Origin: an uncultured Bacteroides sp.
GTDB taxonomy: Bacteria; Bacteroidota; Bacteroidia; Bacteroidales; Bacteroidaceae
Reading direction: 5' to 3'
DNA length: 64,000 bases
Assembly (NCBI GenBank): GCA_944321495.1
Contig: CALULP010000008.1
Location: forward strand, 62,001 to 126,000
Below, piece by piece: positions 30,658-41,591 of this stretch. Below the pieces are notes generated by a model. The model did not search any database, was not told the DNA's origin, and saw only the letters and a list, made by a program, of their open reading frames with translations. Position 1 is the first letter of the stretch. Each line of letters opens with the position of its first letter. The position numbers and the translations under genes were made by a program.

Positions 30658-33642
30658 ATGACGATAAGGTTAAACAAAGTAACGAGAGACTTGAATGTAG
30701 GAATCACTACGGCTGTCGAATTCCTGCAAAAGAAAGGGTTTACCGTGGAGGCAAACCCCAACACGAAAATTACCGACGAGCAGTTTGAAATGCTCAAAAA
30801 AGAGTTCAGCACAGACAAAGACCTGAAGATTAAGTCCGAACGCTTCAGCCAGGAGCGCCAGAACAAAGAACGCAACAAAGCCTCGGTAGCCATAGAGGGC
30901 TACGGCAACGAGGCCCAGGAACACGCCAAGGTGGAGGAAATCAAAACCGTGGTGCCCGAAGACGTGCGCCCCAAGTTCAAACCGGTAGGAAAGATTGACC
31001 TGGACAAACTGAACCACAAGCACACGGCGCCGGCCGAAACCCCGAAAGAGGACACGCCCGCACCTGCGGAAGAAACTCCCCGGGAAGAAAAGACAACGGA
31101 AACCGCCGAGTCCACGCAAGGACACCAGGCTTCCGCCGAAACCGCACCCGCGGCAACCGAGCCCATAGCCGGACACGAAACACCGGCGCCCGCCGCCAAG
31201 GAAGAGGCACACACGGAAACGACCGCAACCACCGAGCACACTCCTGCCAAGGACACAGAGCAAGAGGAACAGCCGGCAGAAGAAACCCCGGCAAGCGATT
31301 CCACCCCCACGACAGCCGAAACACCCCAAGAGGAAAAGGGAGAAGAAATATTCAAACTGCATAAGCCGGAATTCGTCTCAAGGATTAACGTTATCGGCCA
31401 GATAGACCTGGCAGCCCTCAACCAGTCCACGCGCCCCAAGAAAAAATCGAAAGAGGAAAAGCGCAAGGAACGCGAAGAGAAAGAAAAACAACGCCAGGAC
31501 CACAAAAAACAAATGAAAGAAGCTATCATCAAGGAAATACGCCGCGATGACAGCAAAAAGGACGAAGAAGCCAACGGAAAGAAGAAGCGTGCCCGCATCA
31601 ACAAAGAAAAGGTTGACATCAACAACGCTTCCAACTTCCAACGCAACGAACGCCCCAAGAACAACGGACAAGGAGGCAACCAGCCCGCAGGAGGCAAGAA
31701 GAACAAAGACCGCTTCAAGAAACCCGCCATCAAGCAGGAGGTAAGCGAGGAAGACGTAGCCAAGCAGGTAAAGGAAACCCTGGCACGGCTGACCTCCAAG
31801 GGCAAGAACAAGGCCGCCAAGTACCGCAAGGAAAAACGCGAGCAGGACGCCGAACGCCGCCACGAACTGGAAAGCCAGGAAATGGCAGAAAGCAAGATAC
31901 TGAAACTGACGGAGTTTGTAACCGCCAACGAGCTGGCAAGCATGATGGACGTGCCCGTCACCCAGGTCATCAGCACCTGCATGAGCATCGGCATCATGGT
32001 ATCCATCAACCAGCGGCTTGACGCCGAAACCATCAACCTGGTGGCAGAAGAATTCGGCTTCAAGACGGAATACGTCAGCGCGGAAGTGGCGCAAGCCATC
32101 GTCGAAGAGGCCGATGCCGAAGAAGACCTCCTGCCACGCGCACCGATTGTCACCGTCATGGGCCACGTAGACCACGGCAAGACTTCGCTGCTGGACTACA
32201 TCCGCAAGTCGAACGTCATTGCCGGCGAGGCCGGAGGCATCACGCAGCACATCGGCGCCTACAACGTGACACTGGAGGACGGCCGCAAGATAACCTTCCT
32301 CGACACGCCGGGACACGAAGCCTTCACCGCCATGCGTGCCCGTGGCGCCAAGGTGACGGATATCGCCATCATCATCGTGGCCGCCGATGACGACGTAATG
32401 CCCCAGACCAAGGAAGCCATCAACCACGCCATGGCCGCAGGCGTACCCATCGTGTTTGCCATCAACAAGATAGACAAGCCGAACGCCAACCCCGACAAGA
32501 TTAAGGAGGAACTGGCCGGCATGAACTTCCTCGTGGAAGAATGGGGCGGCAAGTACCAGTCGCAAGACATCTCGGCAAAGAAAGGCATCGGCGTGCCCGA
32601 ACTGATGGAAAAAGTGCTGCTCGAAGCCGAAATGCTGGAACTGAAAGCCAACCCCAACCGCAAGGCAACGGGTTCCATCATCGAGTCGTCGCTCGACAAG
32701 GGACGCGGCTACGTGGCCACGGTATTGGTGTCCAACGGTACGCTCCGCGTGGGCGACATCGTGCTGGCAGGTACCAACTACGGCAAAGTGAAAGCCATGT
32801 TCAACGAGCGCAACCAGCGCATGAAGGAAGCCGGTCCGTCGGAACCCGCACTGATATTGGGCCTGAACGGCGCACCTGCCGCAGGCGACACGTTCCACGT
32901 CATCGAAACCGAACAGGAGGCACGTGAAATTGCCAACAAGCGCGAACAGCTGCAACGCGAACAAGGCCTGCGCACGCAGAAGATGCTGACGCTCGACGAG
33001 GTAGGCCGCCGCTTGGCCTTGGGCGACTTCCACGAGCTGAACATCATTGTCAAGGGCGACGTGGACGGTTCGGTAGAGGCATTGAGCGACTCGCTCATCA
33101 AGCTCTCCACGCAACAGATACAGGTGAACGTCATCCACAAGGGCGTGGGACAGATATCCGAGTCCGACGTTTCGCTGGCAGCCGCCTCCGATGCCATCAT
33201 CGTGGGCTTCCAGGTACGCCCGTCCAGCTCTGCCGCCAAGCTGGCCGAGCAGGAAGGTGTGGACATCCGCAAGTACTCCGTCATCTACGACGCCATCGAG
33301 GAGGTGAAAGCCGCCATGGAGGGCATGCTCGCCCCGACGGTGAAAGAACAGGTGACCGCCACCATCGAAGTGCGCGAAGTGTTCAACATCAGCAAGGTGG
33401 GACAAGTGGCAGGCGCCATGGTGAAGACCGGCAAGGTGAAACGCACCGACAAGGCACGCCTCATCCGCGACGGCATCGTGGTCTACACCGGTGTCATCAA
33501 TGCACTGAAGCGCTTCAAGGATGACGTGAAGGAAGTGGGCACCAACTTCGAGTGCGGCATCAGCCTGACCAACTGCAACGACATCAAGGTAGGCGACATC
33601 ATCGAGACCTACGAAGAAGTGGAAGTGAAGCAGACCCTGTAA
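30658..33642 (+). CDS. infB: Translation initiation factor IF-2
   Basis: 994 residues. GTPase that brings initiator fMet-tRNA to the 30S subunit. The N-terminal helical domain (1-~60) is followed by a long low-complexity linker (~110-235) rich in Ala, Glu, Pro and Thr, then a highly charged Lys/Arg/Glu region (~255-420). The G domain carries GHVDHGKTS near residue 500, DTPGHEAF and NKIDKP; domains II-IV follow, with the C2 domain (ending EVEVKQTL) binding initiator tRNA. The size matches the long IF-2 of Bacteroidetes. Last gene of the rimP operon. Confidence 0.98.
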   Translation: MTIRLNKVTRDLNVGITTAVEFLQKKGFTVEANPNTKITDEQFEMLKKEFSTDKDLKIKSERFSQERQNKERNKASVAIEGYGNEAQEHAKVEEIKTVVPEDVRPKFKPVGKIDLDKLNHKHTAPAETPKEDTPAPAEETPREEKTTETAESTQGHQASAETAPAATEPIAGHETPAPAAKEEAHTETTATTEHTPAKDTEQEEQPAEETPASDSTPTTAETPQEEKGEEIFKLHKPEFVSRINVIGQIDLAALNQSTRPKKKSKEEKRKEREEKEKQRQDHKKQMKEAIIKEIRRDDSKKDEEANGKKKRARINKEKVDINNASNFQRNERPKNNGQGGNQPAGGKKNKDRFKKPAIKQEVSEEDVAKQVKETLARLTSKGKNKAAKYRKEKREQDAERRHELESQEMAESKILKLTEFVTANELASMMDVPVTQVISTCMSIGIMVSINQRLDAETINLVAEEFGFKTEYVSAEVAQAIVEEADAEEDLLPRAPIVTVMGHVDHGKTSLLDYIRKSNVIAGEAGGITQHIGAYNVTLEDGRKITFLDTPGHEAFTAMRARGAKVTDIAIIIVAADDDVMPQTKEAINHAMAAGVPIVFAINKIDKPNANPDKIKEELAGMNFLVEEWGGKYQSQDISAKKGIGVPELMEKVLLEAEMLELKANPNRKATGSIIESSLDKGRGYVATVLVSNGTLRVGDIVLAGTNYGKVKAMFNERNQRMKEAGPSEPALILGLNGAPAAGDTFHVIETEQEAREIANKREQLQREQGLRTQKMLTLDEVGRRLALGDFHELNIIVKGDVDGSVEALSDSLIKLSTQQIQVNVIHKGVGQISESDVSLAAASDAIIVGFQVRPSSSAAKLAEQEGVDIRKYSVIYDAIEEVKAAMEGMLAPTVKEQVTATIEVREVFNISKVGQVAGAMVKTGKVKRTDKARLIRDGIVVYTGVINALKRFKDDVKEVGTNFECGISLTNCNDIKVGDIIETYEEVEVKQTL

Positions 33643-33720
33643 CCCCGCATTCCTGCCTCTGAAGGCTCATCGGGGAGGAGGTGTCAAAAACAAGAAGAGA
33701 ACTGACAATTCATTATTTTC

Positions 33721-33789
33721 AGGCGCGGATTACGCGGATTTCACGGATTAAGTTTATCAAGTCCGCGCAATTCCGTGTCATCCGCGCCT
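33721..33789. repeat. GCGGATTACGCGGATT inverted repeat, copy 1
   Basis: Perfect 10-nt outer arms AGGCGCGGAT/ATCCGCGCCT enclose a second imperfect pair built from GCGGATT and CGGATTAAG modules. Located between infB and cvpA; could act as a terminator or processing site of the infB operon. A related copy lies at 36841. Confidence 0.75.
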
Positions 33790-33832
33790 CCTATTTTATA
33801 CAGGAAACAACAGAATATTAGGCAAAAGAGTG

Positions 33833-33840
33833 TATCTTTG
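33833..33840 (+). promoter_or_regulatory. -7 box of cvpA-suf operon
   Basis: TATCTTTG, 27 nt upstream of the cvpA ATG. Confidence 0.55.
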
Positions 33841-33867
33841 TGCGCGAAAAAAAGACGAGAACAGCCT

Positions 33868-34375
33868 ATGACTACCATCGACATCATCATCCTCATCCTC
33901 ATCGGCACAGGCATCCTGCTGGGACTTATCAAGGGCGCACTGAAGCAACTGGCGGGGCTGTTGGGACTGGTTGTGGGCCTGCTGGCCGCCAAAGCCTTGT
34001 ATGCCGCCGTGGCACAGGAGGTGTTCAGCCGCGTGACGGACAACATGACCGTGGCGCAGGTGCTGTCGTTCATTGCCATCTGGATAGTGGTGCCGTTGCT
34101 GTTCCTGGCCGTGGCGTCATTGCTCACCAAGCTGCTCGACGCCATCACCCTGGGCTGGATAAACCGCCTGCTGGGCGGGGTGCTGGGCGGGGTGGTACAC
34201 GCCCTGCTGGTCAGCCTCGTGATATGCGTGCTCGAGGCGGTAGACACCAAGGACGACCTCATCAGCCGGCAGCAGAAGCAGAAATCCGCACTGTACTACC
34301 GCATGGAACCGCTGGCAGGGCTTTTCTTTCCCGCCGCCAAAGAATTCACCGAACAAATCTATAACGAGATAAACG

Positions 34376-34395
<20 letters not shown>
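33868..34395 (+). CDS. CvpA family membrane protein
   Basis: 175 residues from the ATG at 33868; the upstream extension overlaps the promoter. Four hydrophobic segments (about 5-25, 30-45, 65-90 and 105-125) and the pattern [25 protein letters not shown] fit the CvpA/colicin V production family of inner-membrane proteins. Its biochemical role is unknown. It overlaps sufB by 20 nt, implying translational coupling with the Suf operon. Confidence 0.9.
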
Positions 34396-35866
<1,471 letters not shown>

Positions 35867-35891
35867 CCCCCGGAATCCGCGCATTAATTCG

Positions 35892-35899
35892 TATCTTTG
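35892..35899 (+). promoter_or_regulatory. -7-like box between sufB and sufC
   Basis: TATCTTTG, 25 nt after the sufB stop. It is followed by palindromic-repeat sequence before sufC, so an internal start with a ~180-nt leader is possible but unproven. Confidence 0.4.
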
Positions 35900-35959
35900 C
35901 GCACAACGGGCGGCAACGGCCCGGAAAATCCGGCACCGTATCGCCGGCACAACAGCGCC

Positions 35960-36026
35960 CCATCGCTACCGTGCTGGCACTACAACGCTACCGGCGTAGC
36001 GTCCCATCGCTACCAAAGCCTGGTAA
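35960..36026. repeat. Palindromic-repeat cluster 3 (degenerate)
   Basis: CCATCGCTACC, CTACAACGCTACCGGCGTAGCG and CCATCGCTACC units, plus an AATGAGC flank that is the complement of the GCTCATT flank seen at clusters 4 and 6. Lies between sufB and sufC. Confidence 0.7.
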
Positions 36027-36080
36027 TGAGCAATTTGCCGAAGCGGCATCTATATACACCTAAAAAAACGGAATAAACTT

Positions 36081-36833
36081 ATGTTAGAAATCAAAGACCT
36101 CCATGCCAGCATCAATGGCAAAGAAATACTGAAAGGCATCGACCTCACCATCCGCGACGGCGAGGTACACGCCCTGATGGGACAGAACGGCGCGGGCAAA
36201 AGCACGCTGAGCAACGTGCTCGTGGGCCACCCCGCCTACGAAGTGACCCGCGGCACGGTCACCTTCAACGGCAAAGACCTGCTGGCCATGTCGCCCGAAG
36301 ACCGCGCGCACGAAGGCATCTTCCTGTCCTTCCAGACCCCGGTGGAAATCCCCGGCGTGTCGATGGTGAACTTCATGCGCACCGCCGTCAACGAGCAGCG
36401 CAAGTACCGCCACCTGCCCGCCCTCTCCGCCAGCGAGTTCCTCAAGCTGATGCGCGAGAAGCGCGCCATCGTCGAGCTGGACAGCAAGCTGGCCAACCGC
36501 TCGGTGAACGAGGGCTTCAGCGGCGGCGAGAAGAAGCGCAACGAAATCTTCCAGATGGCCATGCTCGAACCCACCTTCACCATCCTCGACGAAACAGACT
36601 CCGGACTGGACGTGGACGCCCTGCGCATCGTGGCCGAAGGCTTCAACAAGCTCCGCACGCCGCAGACCTCCGCCCTCGTCATCACCCACTACCAGCGGCT
36701 GCTGGACTACCTCCGCCCCGACACCGTGCACGTCCTGCTGGGCGGCCGCATCGTCAAGACCGACGGACCGGAACTGGCACAAGAAATCGAGCAACGCGGC
36801 TTCGACTGGATAAAGAAAGAAGCGAACGAATAA
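36081..36833 (+). CDS. sufC: Fe-S cluster assembly ATPase SufC
   Basis: 250 residues. ABC-type ATPase that powers SufBCD. Walker A GQNGAGKS (34-41), the Q-loop within FLSFQTPVEIPG, the SufC-type signature FSGGEKKRNE, Walker B FTILDETDSGLD (the usual catalytic Glu follows the Asp), and switch His in LVITHYQRLL. Soluble. It is separated from sufB by a repeat-rich 214-nt gap and from sufD by an inverted repeat. Confidence 0.98.
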   Translation: MLEIKDLHASINGKEILKGIDLTIRDGEVHALMGQNGAGKSTLSNVLVGHPAYEVTRGTVTFNGKDLLAMSPEDRAHEGIFLSFQTPVEIPGVSMVNFMRTAVNEQRKYRHLPALSASEFLKLMREKRAIVELDSKLANRSVNEGFSGGEKKRNEIFQMAMLEPTFTILDETDSGLDVDALRIVAEGFNKLRTPQTSALVITHYQRLLDYLRPDTVHVLLGGRIVKTDGPELAQEIEQRGFDWIKKEANE

Positions 36834-36840
36834 CATTTTT

Positions 36841-36897
36841 CAGCCGCAGATAATACGGATTAATTTCATGCTGCACGAAGCCGCGTAATCCGCGCCT
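36841..36897. repeat. GCGGATTACGCGGATT-type inverted repeat, copy 2
   Basis: GCCGCAGATAATACGGATTAAT near the left and CCGCGTAATCCGCGCCT on the right form an imperfect inverted pair between sufC and sufD, related to the copy at 33721. The outer arms are more decayed here. Confidence 0.6.
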
Positions 36898-36914
36898 AAA
36901 AAATAAGACTATAT

Positions 36915-38312
36915 ATGAGACCCGAACAACAATACATCGACCTCTACGCCCAGGCGGAAGCCCTGCTGCGCAACCACAGCGCCGAGCCGCTGAACCGCCT
37001 GCGCGCCCGTGCCTTTGCCGACTTCGAGCGGCTGGGATTCCCCACCCGCCGGCAGGAAGCCTACAAGTACACCGACATCGCCAAGTGCTTCGAGCCGGAC
37101 TATGGCATGAACTTCAAGCGGCTGGCCTTTCCCGTCAATCCCTACGAAGTGTTCCGCTGCGACGTGCCCAACATGAGCACGGCCCTGTACTTCATGGTCA
37201 ACGACGCCTTCTACACAGCCGCAAGCCACAAGCCGCAAGCCGCAAGCGCCGAAGCGAAAGCCCCCGCAGCCCGCAACGCTTCACCCGTAGCCGACGGCGT
37301 CATCATCGGCAGCTTCCGCGAACACGCCGGACTCGTAAGCCAATACCTCGGCACCCTGGCCGACACCTCACAGGACGGCATCACCGCCTTCAACACCGCC
37401 TTTGCACAAGACGGGCTGCTCATCTACATCCCCAAGGGCACGGTGGTGGAGAAACCCATCCAACTCATCAATATCCTGCGCAGCGACGTACCCCTGCTGG
37501 CCAACCGCCGCGTGCTCATCATACTGGAAGACGATGCCCAAGCCCGCCTGCTGGTGTGCGACCATGCCATGGACAGCGTCAACTTCCTCACCACGCAAGT
37601 CATCGAGGTCTTTGCCGGACGCAACGCCGTGTTCGACCTCTACGAATTGGAAGAAACCCATACGGGCAACACCCGCCTGAGCAACCTCTACGTCCGCCAG
37701 GAAGCAGGCAGCAACGTCCTGCTGAATGGCATGACCCTGACCTGCGGCACCACGCGCAACACCACACGCGTACTCCTCGCCGGCGAGGGAGCCGAGCTGA
37801 ACCTGTGCGGCATGGCCATCGCCGACGGCAACCAGCACGTGGACAACCGCACCGTCATCGACCACGCCGTGCCCTCGTGCCGCTCCAACGAACTCTACAA
37901 GTACGTCCTCGACGGGCAAGCCACAGGCGCTTTTGCCGGGCTCATCCTGGTACGCCCCGATGCCCAGCACACCGATGCCCGCCAGACCAACCGCAACCTC
38001 TGCGCCACCCGCGAAGCCCGCATGTACACCCAGCCCCAACTGGAGATTTATGCCGACGACGTGAAGTGCAGCCACGGCGCCACGGTGGGACAACTGGACG
38101 ATGCCGCCCTGTTCTACATGCGCCAACGCGGCATCCCCCTGCACGAAGCACGCCTGCTGCTGATGTTCGCCTTTGTCAACGAGGTGGTGGACACCATCCG
38201 CCTCGATGCCCTGAAGGACCGCCTGCACCACTTGGTAGAGAAGCGCTTCCGGGGCGAACTGGGCAAATGCAGGGAGTGCAAAGTTATGTGCAAAGAGAAT
38301 GAACAACGATAA
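36915..38312 (+). CDS. sufD: Fe-S cluster assembly protein SufD
   Basis: 465 residues. SufD partners SufB in the scaffold complex and is needed for iron acquisition. The N-terminus (RRQEAYKYTDIAKCFEPDYG) and beta-helix part (NGMTLTCGTTRNTTRVLLAGEGAELNLCGMA, in pieces) match SufD, and the C-terminal block KCSHGATVGQLDDAALFYMRQRG contains the conserved His. Odd feature: residues ~102-126 are an Ala/Lys/Pro-rich insert (ASHKPQAASAEAKAPAARN) encoded by near-tandem GCCGCAAG/GCCACAAG units, apparently a repeat expansion in a loop. Overlap-free, 13 nt before sufS. Confidence 0.95.
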   Translation: MRPEQQYIDLYAQAEALLRNHSAEPLNRLRARAFADFERLGFPTRRQEAYKYTDIAKCFEPDYGMNFKRLAFPVNPYEVFRCDVPNMSTALYFMVNDAFYTAASHKPQAASAEAKAPAARNASPVADGVIIGSFREHAGLVSQYLGTLADTSQDGITAFNTAFAQDGLLIYIPKGTVVEKPIQLINILRSDVPLLANRRVLIILEDDAQARLLVCDHAMDSVNFLTTQVIEVFAGRNAVFDLYELEETHTGNTRLSNLYVRQEAGSNVLLNGMTLTCGTTRNTTRVLLAGEGAELNLCGMAIADGNQHVDNRTVIDHAVPSCRSNELYKYVLDGQATGAFAGLILVRPDAQHTDARQTNRNLCATREARMYTQPQLEIYADDVKCSHGATVGQLDDAALFYMRQRGIPLHEARLLLMFAFVNEVVDTIRLDALKDRLHHLVEKRFRGELGKCRECKVMCKENEQR

Positions 38313-38325
38313 TTAAGCAAGACCC

Positions 38326-39540
38326 ATGTACGACATCCACCAGATACGCGCCGACTTCCCCATCCTGGAGCGCACCGTCTACGGCAAGCCGCTGGTCTAC
38401 CTGGACAACGGCGCCACCACACAGAAACCCCGCTGCGTGGTAGAGGCCATCACCAACGAATATTACAACACCAACGCCAACGTGCACCGCGGCGTGCACT
38501 TCCTGTCCCAGCAGGCCACGGAGCTGCACGAAGCCAGCCGCGAAACCGTGCGCCGCTTCATAGGCGCCCGCTCGACGAACGAGATAGTCTTCACCCGCGG
38601 CACCACGGAAAGCATCAACCTGCTTGCCGCCACCTTCTGTCCCTCGCAGATGCAGGCGGGCGACGAAGTCATCGTTTCCGTCATGGAACACCACAGCAAC
38701 ATCGTGCCCTGGCAACTGCAGGCCATGCAGCGGGGCATCGTGCTGCGCGTCATCCCCATGGACGACCAGGGCAACCTGCTGACGGATGAATACGAAAGAC
38801 TGTTCTCCCCACGGACAAAGCTGGTCAGCATAGCCCACGTCAGCAACGTGCTGGGCACGGTCAACCCCGTCCGGGAGATGATTGCCACCGCCCACGCCCA
38901 CGGCGTCCCCGTGCTGGTAGACGGCGCGCAGAGCATCCCCCACATGCCCGTCGACGTGCAGGCGCTGGATGCCGACTTCTACGTCTTCTCCGGACACAAG
39001 GTCTACGGCCCCACGGGCGTGGGCGTGCTCTACGGCAAAGAGGCGTGGCTGGACAAGCTGCCCCCCTACCAGGGCGGCGGCGAGATGATTCAGCACGTGT
39101 CGTTCGAAAAGACCACCTTCAACGAACTGCCCTTCAAGTTCGAAGCCGGCACGCCGGACTACATCGGCACCACCGGCCTGGCCAAGGCGCTGGACTACGT
39201 GTCCGCCCTGGGCATGGACAACATCGCCGCCTACGAGCACGGGCTCACCGCCTACGCCCTGCAACGCCTCGGGGAAATCCCCGGCATGCGCATCTTCGGC
39301 GAAGCCAAGGAGCGGGGCGGCGTCATCTCCTTCCTCGTCGGGAACATCCATCACTTCGACATGGGTACGCTGCTCGACCGCCTGGGCATCGCCGTGCGCA
39401 CCGGCCACCACTGCGCCCAACCGCTGATGACGCGCCTCGGCATCGAGGGCACGGTGCGCGCCTCGTTCGGGCTGTACAACACGCGGGAAGAAGTGGACGC
39501 GCTCGTGGCAGGAATCGAGCGGGTGAGGAAGATGTTCTGA
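38326..39540 (+). CDS. sufS: Cysteine desulfurase SufS
   Basis: 404 residues. PLP enzyme that supplies sulfur for Fe-S assembly. FSGHKVYGPTG gives the Schiff-base Lys225; RTGHHCAQPL gives the persulfide Cys363 in the group II (SufS/CsdA) loop. VDGAQSIPH contains the PLP-interacting Asp/Gln. Normal length. Last gene of the suf operon, terminated near the repeats that follow. Confidence 0.97.
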   Translation: MYDIHQIRADFPILERTVYGKPLVYLDNGATTQKPRCVVEAITNEYYNTNANVHRGVHFLSQQATELHEASRETVRRFIGARSTNEIVFTRGTTESINLLAATFCPSQMQAGDEVIVSVMEHHSNIVPWQLQAMQRGIVLRVIPMDDQGNLLTDEYERLFSPRTKLVSIAHVSNVLGTVNPVREMIATAHAHGVPVLVDGAQSIPHMPVDVQALDADFYVFSGHKVYGPTGVGVLYGKEAWLDKLPPYQGGGEMIQHVSFEKTTFNELPFKFEAGTPDYIGTTGLAKALDYVSALGMDNIAAYEHGLTAYALQRLGEIPGMRIFGEAKERGGVISFLVGNIHHFDMGTLLDRLGIAVRTGHHCAQPLMTRLGIEGTVRASFGLYNTREEVDALVAGIERVRKMF

Positions 39541-39565
39541 CCGCATACCGTAGCAAATAAATTCG

Positions 39566-39573
39566 TACCTTTG
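39566..39573 (+). promoter_or_regulatory. -7 box upstream of the DUF486 gene
   Basis: TACCTTTG, 151 nt before the ATG, with palindromic-repeat cluster 4 in the predicted leader. Confidence 0.45.
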
Positions 39574-39604
39574 CGCCGTTTTTCCGGCATAGTGTCACCG
39601 GCAG

Positions 39605-39668
39605 GATGGCGATACTTCGCCAGCGCGGTAGCGATACTACGCTAAGAGATTAGCGATACTACGCTACT
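39605..39668. repeat. Palindromic-repeat cluster 4
   Basis: Three units: ATGGCGATACTTCGCCAG, GGTAGCGATACTACGCTAAG and TTAGCGATACTACGCTA, then a TATGCGCTCATTG flank. In front of the DUF486 gene. Confidence 0.9.
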
Positions 39669-39724
39669 ATGCGCTCATTGACAGGCCGATACAATGATAC
39701 CCAATCCATAACAGAACAAAATAT

Positions 39725-40093
39725 ATGAAAGGACTCAGCACCATCCTATTGCTGGTGGTTTCAAACATCTTCATGACCTTTGCCTGGTACGGGCACCTGA
39801 AGTTGCAGGAAATGAAGGTCATCTCCAACTGGCCGCTCTACGCCGTCATCCTCTTTTCGTGGGCCATCGCGCTGGCCGAATACTCGTGCCAGATACCCGC
39901 CAACCGCATCGGCTTTTCGGGCAACGGCGGGCCGTTCTCGCTGATGCAACTGAAAGTCATCCAGGAGGTTATCACGCTCATCGTGTTCACCGTGTTCACC
40001 ACCGTGTTCTTCAAGAACGAAGCGTTGCACTGGAACCACTTCGCCGCCTTCTGCTGCCTGATACTGGCGGTGTACTTCGTGTTTATGAGGTAA
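39725..40093 (+). CDS. DUF486 (DMT-like) small membrane protein
   Basis: 122 residues with four hydrophobic helices: residues ~5-20, 33-50, 75-95 and 105-120. LLVVSNIFMTFAWYGHLK and ALAEYSCQIPANRIGF are DUF486 hallmarks. The family is related to small multidrug/DMT transporters; substrate unknown. Apparently monocistronic, followed by a MITE-like element. Confidence 0.92.
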   Translation: MKGLSTILLLVVSNIFMTFAWYGHLKLQEMKVISNWPLYAVILFSWAIALAEYSCQIPANRIGFSGNGGPFSLMQLKVIQEVITLIVFTVFTTVFFKNEALHWNHFAAFCCLILAVYFVFMR

Positions 40094-40110
40094 TACTGTA
40101 CTTATCCTTG

Positions 40111-40520
40111 CACTTTTTCTTTCGCTTGTCCGAAAGAAAAAGCTGCCAAAAAGAAAGGACCCCGGCTGCGCCCACCGGGCTACTCCGGTCACCGTTCAGG
40201 CTAAACGGCAGAAACTCGCTACGCTCAGACAGTCTGCCGTTCTTCACGCCTGCCCGCCATCCTCCGCTTTACGCCCGCCGGTCGATGCCGGAGAGCCATG
40301 CGGCACCAAGCTGCACAACGTTCCCACGCCGCATGGCCGCGCCTAAGCGGAGGGGCGTCAAGCGGAAAGCGTGTTTTTGCGTGAAAAACAGCAGACTGTC
40401 TGAGCGCAGCGAGTTTTCTGCTGTTTAGCAAAAACGCGCTTGGAGTAGCCCCGGAGATTCAGCGCTTGATTTTTTCTTTTGGTAGCTTTTCTTTTGCATC
40501 AAGGCAAAAGAAAAGTACAC
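40111..40520. repeat. MITE-like element B (long form)
   Basis: A 410-nt element occupying most of the 505-nt gap between the DUF486 and YbjQ genes. The left hairpin CTTTTTCTTTCG / CGAAAGAAAAAG and right hairpin CTTTTCTTTTGC / GCAAAAGAAAAG match element A. An inner inverted pair is present: AAACTCGCTACGCTCAGACAG near 40210 and CTGTCTGAGCGCAGCGAGTT near 40395. Between these lies GCATGGCCGCGCCTAAGCGG, which also occurs in element C. No open reading frame with gene-like features. Confidence 0.8.
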
Positions 40521-40598
40521 AAAAATATTATGATACTGCAACTTTCCACCCCCGTCCTACGACTAATAGGATAGAACAACTAAAAAACAGAAAGAAAC

Positions 40599-40913
40599 AT
40601 GTTAGTAACCACAACCCCTACCATTGAAGGCGCACGCATCACCCGCTACTACGGCATCGTGTCGGGCGAGACCATCATCGGCGCCAACGTATTCCGCGAC
40701 CTTTTTGCCAGCATCCGCGACATCGTGGGCGGACGCAGCGGCGCCTACGAGGAAGTGTTGCGCCAGGCCAAGGAAACCGCCTTGAAGGAAATGCAGGACC
40801 AAGCCGCCGCACGGGGCGCCAACGCCGTCATCGGCGTCGACCTGGACTATGAGACGGTGAACGGTTCCATGCTGATGGTGACCGCCGCCGGCACGGCAGT
40901 AACGGTAGAGTAA
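40599..40913 (+). CDS. YbjQ/UPF0145 family protein
   Basis: 104 residues, full length for this family (DUF74, 'heavy-metal-binding domain-containing' in databases), which forms pentameric beta-rich assemblies. Typical stretches are [29 protein letters not shown] and [12 protein letters not shown]. Function is not established. It lies 13 nt before the RNase H gene, on the same strand. Confidence 0.9.
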   Translation: MLVTTTPTIEGARITRYYGIVSGETIIGANVFRDLFASIRDIVGGRSGAYEEVLRQAKETALKEMQDQAAARGANAVIGVDLDYETVNGSMLMVTAAGTAVTVE

Positions 40914-40926
40914 TCCCCCGGAAACC

Positions 40927-41571
40927 ATGGCCAAGAAACAGAAATACTACGTAGTGTGGGCAGGCGTCAACCCGGGCATCTACGACTCGTGGACGGACTG
41001 CCAGCTGCAGACGAAAGGTTATGAAGGCGCGCAGTTCAAGGCATTCGACACGCGCCAGGAAGCCGAGCAGGCCTTTGCCTCACCGCCCCACGCCTACATC
41101 GGGAAACGAGCCGCGCACACCGCGAAAGCAACCCGGAAGACCGCCCCGCTCCCCCTGCCCGAAGCCGTGCGTAACAACTGCCTGGCGGTGGACGCGGCGT
41201 GCAGCGGCAATCCGGGACAAATGGAATACCGGGGCGTGCACCTGCCCTCCGGGCAACAGGTGTTCCACTACGGCCCCGTGTACGGCACGAACAACATCGG
41301 CGAGTTCCTCGCCATCGTGCACGCCTTGGCCTTGCTGAAACAGAAAGGGCAGGACATGCCCGTCTACAGCGACAGCCGCAACGCCTTGTTGTGGGTCAAG
41401 CAAAAGAAGTGCAAGACCAAGCTGCCCCGCAACGCCCGCAGCGAAGCCCTCTTCCAACTGATAGAGCGCGCCGAGAAGTGGCTGCACGAGAATACCTACG
41501 CCACCCCCCTGCGGAAATGGGAAACGGAACAATGGGGGGAAATCCCTGCGGACTTCGGCCGGAAACACTGA
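40927..41571 (+). CDS. Ribonuclease HI with N-terminal viroplasmin domain
   Basis: 214 residues. The N-terminal ~50 residues (YYVVWAGVNPGIYDSWTDCQLQTKGYEGAQFKAF in pieces) are a caulimovirus-viroplasmin/RNH1 hybrid-binding domain found in eukaryotic RNase H1 and in Bacteroidetes. The catalytic domain (85-214) has Asp89 (LAVDAACSGNPG), Glu126 (NNIGEF), Asp149 (VYSDS) and a fourth acidic residue near the C-terminus (Asp209). It removes RNA from RNA:DNA hybrids. Convergent with the ABC exporter gene, 20 nt apart. Confidence 0.95.
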   Translation: MAKKQKYYVVWAGVNPGIYDSWTDCQLQTKGYEGAQFKAFDTRQEAEQAFASPPHAYIGKRAAHTAKATRKTAPLPLPEAVRNNCLAVDAACSGNPGQMEYRGVHLPSGQQVFHYGPVYGTNNIGEFLAIVHALALLKQKGQDMPVYSDSRNALLWVKQKKCKTKLPRNARSEALFQLIERAEKWLHENTYATPLRKWETEQWGEIPADFGRKH

Positions 41572-41591
41572 CCTTTCCCCATCTTTTTCCC

